From: Pseudomonadota bacterium
Lineage (GTDB): Bacteria; Pseudomonadota; Gammaproteobacteria; Acidiferrobacterales; Acidiferrobacteraceae
NCBI GenBank assembly: GCA_021795255.1
Contig: JAJYPQ010000226.1
Coordinates: 1-6,681, forward strand
Direction of reading: 5' to 3'
Length of the DNA stretch: 6,681 bases
Below are positions 4,473 through 6,681 of the stretch, piece by piece. The position numbers and the translations under genes were made by a program. The notes below the pieces were generated by a model. That model saw only the letters and a list, made by a program, of their open reading frames with translations, made no database searches and was not told the origin of the DNA. Numbering within the stretch: position 1 is the first letter of the stretch; each line of letters opens with the position of its first letter.

Positions 4473-5753
4473 ATGGCCACTAAGAAGAAAGGTACCAAAA
4501 GGAGCAAACCGCAGTGGACTACGAGACAATTGGACTTTCTTACGATGGTTCAAGAAAAGGAAGAAGTACGAGAACGAGTCCGCGCCATGCTCACCGCTGT
4601 TCAAACCACGGAATCGTGGCGTGGGTTAGTGGCTACGCCTCCGGGTAGTCTCTTAGACCGTATTATCAGTGCATTTCAGAAAGCCAGCGATATTCCGCTT
4701 GAGATTCCGTTCTTCGTGCCGTTGCACATCATTAGTGCCGAACTGCTTCATCGAGGGATTCAAATCGACTTCTCGGGCCAACGCATTCGGCCCGATTTGT
4801 GGACGATTATCTTAGCCGAATCTGGCGCAGGCAAGACGCTGACTACCAACGAATTGCGCAACACCATGGAAGTCAACCCGGATTTGCTGTTTCCTCAAGC
4901 CGCCACCACAGCCCGCTTCGTCATGGAACTCGCCGAACACAACAATTCGCTCTGGATTCGCGACGAAATCCTGCAACTGCTCAAAGGCATGAACACGCAA
5001 ACCTATCTAGCCGAGATGAAAGACTTATTACTCCAGGTCTACGATGGGGATACGGTATCCCGGAAAACTAAGAAAGACGAAATCGTTATTGAGAAACCGG
5101 CGCTTACCATTCTCGGCCTCAATGTCTATACGAGCTTCGCGCGCGAGATGGATACTACTTCGCTTCTGGACGGCTTTGCTCAACGGTTCAGCTATGTGAT
5201 TGGCCGTGCGGACCTGGAACGGCCCGGCGTGAATTATCCTATCTATGATTTCCGACCCTACCGCGCTAGTATCAAATCCGCGTGGGATGACCTGGTGAAG
5301 GCCATGCCCGCCAACGACACCGTCTACCAGGTCGCTGAGAGTGGCTTAGAAGCCTTCAAAATTTCGTTCGAATTGCTCATACCGCCCAAAGACTCCAAGG
5401 TGCCCATGAGTTTCTTCCGACGCATTATGTTTCGTGGTGTGCGCTACGCGCTCTTGTATCATCTCTTGCTCCGCAAGGAAAATTGGGTGATTGACGATCA
5501 GGACATGGCTTGGGCTGGACGCCTTATGGGCCTCCACGTCAAAGACGCGGGAGCGTTACTGCTGGATACCGGAGATGGCACTGGCAGTAAATTCTTTCAG
5601 GTTTTACAGAAGGCCGAAGCACTCCGTGAAAAAATTTCTCGAGAAGAAGGGCGCCGAATTACGGCTCGCGATATCGCCAGAGGGGTATGGGGAATAGAAA
5701 ATGCTGGTCAAGCACGCGGCATCCTCGCCATGCTGAGTGAATCGGAATTATAG
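4473..5753 (+). CDS. DUF3987-like P-loop ATPase, probable replicative helicase
   Basis: A 426-residue RecA-like ATPase resembling DUF3987 proteins of phages and plasmids. After a basic N-terminus (1-13) and a helical region (15-105), the Walker A loop is AESGAGKT (115-122; Lys121), with Ala in place of the usual first Gly. Walker B-like WIRDE (161-165) follows. ILGLN (213-217) is a likely sensor and DGFAQRF (233-239) carries a candidate arginine finger. The C-terminus (about 378-426) looks like a winged helix. No primase is fused to it; the plasmid's primase is in MobA-RepB. As the only helicase-like gene it probably takes the IncQ RepA role, unwinding at the origin; that is inference. The start is set by AAAGGAG (4457-4463), 9 nt before the ATG. 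It is preceded by the TTGTCGA region and followed by a strong terminator. A generic DUF3987 accessory protein unrelated to replication is the alternative. Confidence 0.75.
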   Translation: MATKKKGTKRSKPQWTTRQLDFLTMVQEKEEVRERVRAMLTAVQTTESWRGLVATPPGSLLDRIISAFQKASDIPLEIPFFVPLHIISAELLHRGIQIDFSGQRIRPDLWTIILAESGAGKTLTTNELRNTMEVNPDLLFPQAATTARFVMELAEHNNSLWIRDEILQLLKGMNTQTYLAEMKDLLLQVYDGDTVSRKTKKDEIVIEKPALTILGLNVYTSFAREMDTTSLLDGFAQRFSYVIGRADLERPGVNYPIYDFRPYRASIKSAWDDLVKAMPANDTVYQVAESGLEAFKISFELLIPPKDSKVPMSFFRRIMFRGVRYALLYHLLLRKENWVIDDQDMAWAGRLMGLHVKDAGALLLDTGDGTGSKFFQVLQKAEALREKISREEGRRITARDIARGVWGIENAGQARGILAMLSESEL

Positions 5754-5793
5754 GTGGCATCCATTCTTCTTAAACGACTATAGTATTATCACT

Positions 5794-5845
5794 GATAAGC
5801 CTTCGAATGCTAGAAAGATATTAGTGTAGCATTCGAAGGCTTATC
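5794..5845. terminator. Convergent terminator, 19-bp perfect stem
   Basis: Perfect 19-bp arms at 5794-5812 and 5827-5845 (starting GATAAGCC, ending GGCTTATC) enclose a 14-nt loop. It lies between the stop codons of two converging genes (5753 and 5864). GCTTTT follows on the plus strand, suiting termination of the ATPase gene. The minus strand lacks a clear U-run, so termination from that side is less certain. Confidence 0.75.
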
Positions 5846-5863
5846 GCTTTTCACTCTAAAGGT

Positions 5864-6487
5864 TCAACCTTGGTCAAGGTAACCGCTAACTGATCCGTTC
5901 GATCCTACTGATACCTCAGCACTGTACTGTCCCAAATTTCCATATGTCGGTGATTTTAACGTTGCATTGCTGTAAAAGTTCCAGTAACTTGGGTTTCCCC
6001 CAGTTGGAAAGTCGTCCAAATAAGTCTGATCAACATAAGTGGAATCATATGTGCTTGAAGCAGGGGACCATCCCCAACCCCATGACAATGGTGTTACCGT
6101 ATCGGCCGAGGGATCGTAGCTGAACGTCACACTATAGGACAATGTTCCAGCGTAGCCTACTGTAAGAGATTCCGTTCCTGTTCTTTCGTAAGATGTAGTC
6201 GGACTAGCTACTGAATTATTCTTAGGTCCAGAGTTCATGGTATCCGTCATGGAGTATATGAACTTTGTGCCATCGATCATGTAGGTATGGGACACCGTTT
6301 GTCCGGGGTTTACCTTTAGCGATGGTAATGACTGTAAAAACGCTCTTACTTGGGGATTAGATAACAATGTTGCCAGATTGGTTGTACTTGAAGGCGATGT
6401 AGTAGAGGAAGGTGTAGCAGCAAAGGTAGGTGTAGTCAAAGCAAGCGCTCCGACGATGCCTAAAACAGCAAATTTATGGTGTATCAT
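5864..6487 (-). CDS. Secreted Ser/Thr/Tyr-rich protein of unknown function
   Basis: I do not recognise the family. The 207-residue product starts with a classic signal peptide: a basic start (MIHHK), a hydrophobic core (about 6-19) and a likely cut after TFA (residue 23). A low-complexity Ser/Thr/Pro linker (24-36), a short helical stretch (37-56), and a mainly beta-type domain rich in Ser, Thr, Tyr and Gly (about 65-205) follow. The WGWGWSP segment (136-142) and several aromatic residues could serve surface or carbohydrate contact, but that is speculation. It has no cysteine, cell-wall sorting signal or second membrane segment, so it is probably released. On the minus strand AAGGAGG (complement of 6496-6502) lies 8 nt before the ATG. 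It is divergent from the other exported cargo gene and convergent with the ATPase gene. Confidence 0.82.
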   Translation of the reverse strand: MIHHKFAVLGIVGALALTTPTFAATPSSTTSPSSTTNLATLLSNPQVRAFLQSLPSLKVNPGQTVSHTYMIDGTKFIYSMTDTMNSGPKNNSVASPTTSYERTGTESLTVGYAGTLSYSVTFSYDPSADTVTPLSWGWGWSPASSTYDSTYVDQTYLDDFPTGGNPSYWNFYSNATLKSPTYGNLGQYSAEVSVGSNGSVSGYLDQG

Positions 6488-6554
6488 ACGGTTTTCCTCC
6501 TTAATATCACGTGGATTTTGGTGTTTTCATCCACTCAATTAAGTCAAATTCCAT
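6488..6554. promoter_or_regulatory. Divergent intergenic region, left part
   Basis: Together with bases 1-85 on the circle this forms a 152-bp AT-rich spacer between the two divergent cargo genes. It contains an inverted repeat GTGGAT (6511-6516) / ATCCAC (6529-6534) in the leader of the minus-strand gene, and across the junction a 14-bp palindrome CTAAAA-TG-TTTTAG at 20-33. A minus-strand TTGACT (complement of 6542-6547) could be a -35 box, but no good -10 lies 16-18 nt downstream of it. No confident promoter can be assigned to either gene, though both must start here. The palindromes are candidate operator sites; that is inference. Confidence 0.4.
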
Positions 6555-6681
6555 ATGAACCGCATATTTCCTGCTAAAATGTTTTAGTAAATAGAAATTA
6601 GTGGCCGCATAAAAACTTGGCAGTTAAGGAGATACCACTATGTTGTTGAAGAACAAGGAACGGCTAAAAACAATTTTGACC
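6555..6681. repeat. Terminal direct repeat, right copy (circular overlap)
   Basis: Identical to bases 1-127. Removing one copy closes the molecule at about 6554 bp and joins the minus-strand gene's upstream region to that of the 86-784 gene. Confidence 0.93.
6640..6681 (+). CDS. Partial duplicate of the 86-784 gene start (assembly overlap)
   Basis: The first 14 codons of the membrane-anchored protein reappear here because the linear contig overlaps itself. It is the same gene as 86-784, cut by the window end, and should not be counted as a second copy. Confidence 0.9.
   Translation, partial: MLLKNKERLKTILT

Noticed and set aside
1..6681. CRISPR arrays, tRNA or rRNA genes, toxin-antitoxin pairs, resistance genes.
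   Set aside because: No regularly spaced direct repeats, no cloverleaf-like segments and no such protein families were seen.

Overview
The window is a complete small circular replicon, not a chromosomal fragment. Its first 127 bases recur exactly as its last 127 (1-127 = 6555-6681). That is the overlap expected when a circular molecule is linearised by a k-mer assembler, and it implies a circle of about 6554 bp. The gene content (relaxase, primase, P-loop helicase-like protein, two small cargo genes) is that of a mobilizable plasmid. Host: strong Shine-Dalgarno sequences (AAGGAGG/AAGGAGA) and the exported, cysteine-free cargo proteins fit a Firmicute. The mobilization module resembles IncQ-2-type plasmids such as pTF-FC2 of acidophilic Acidithiobacillus. 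An acidophilic Firmicute such as Sulfobacillus or Alicyclobacillus is a reasonable but unproven guess.

Layout on the circle. (1) 86-784 (+): membrane-anchored, Gln/His-rich helical protein of unknown function. (2) 785-1293: about 500 bp of GC-rich, highly structured DNA with no convincing gene. It holds two inverted copies of a covarying hairpin (798-835 and 1244-1279) bracketing a long stem-loop (862-910). It is the likely oriT and/or single-strand priming region. (3) 1294-3833 (+): mobilization operon: mobC (ribbon-helix-helix relaxosome protein), a 729-aa MOBP relaxase fused to a RepB-type primase, and a coiled-coil/transmembrane MobB-like protein nested in another frame inside the relaxase gene. 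(4) 3834-4162 (+): a small helix-rich, possibly ribbon-helix-helix, protein with its own promoter and an apparently non-canonical ATC start. (5) 4163-4472: AT-richer control region with a 27-bp perfect palindrome and repeated TTGTCGA motifs; candidate oriV and rep promoter. (6) 4473-5753 (+): DUF3987-like P-loop ATPase, the probable replicative helicase. (7) 5794-5845: 19-bp-stem convergent terminator. (8) 5864-6487 (-): secreted Ser/Thr/Tyr-rich protein. It is divergent from gene 1 across a 152-bp intergenic region that spans the assembly junction.

Working model (inference): MobC and MobB help the relaxase nick oriT for transfer when a conjugative helper is present. The C-terminal primase domain primes both transferred and vegetatively replicated strands, probably at the paired hairpins. 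The DUF3987 ATPase replaces the IncQ RepA helicase. No RepC-like iteron-binding initiator is recognisable. Its role may be taken by the small protein, by the ATPase, or be unnecessary. This reduced IncQ-like replication module is the most interesting aspect of the window.
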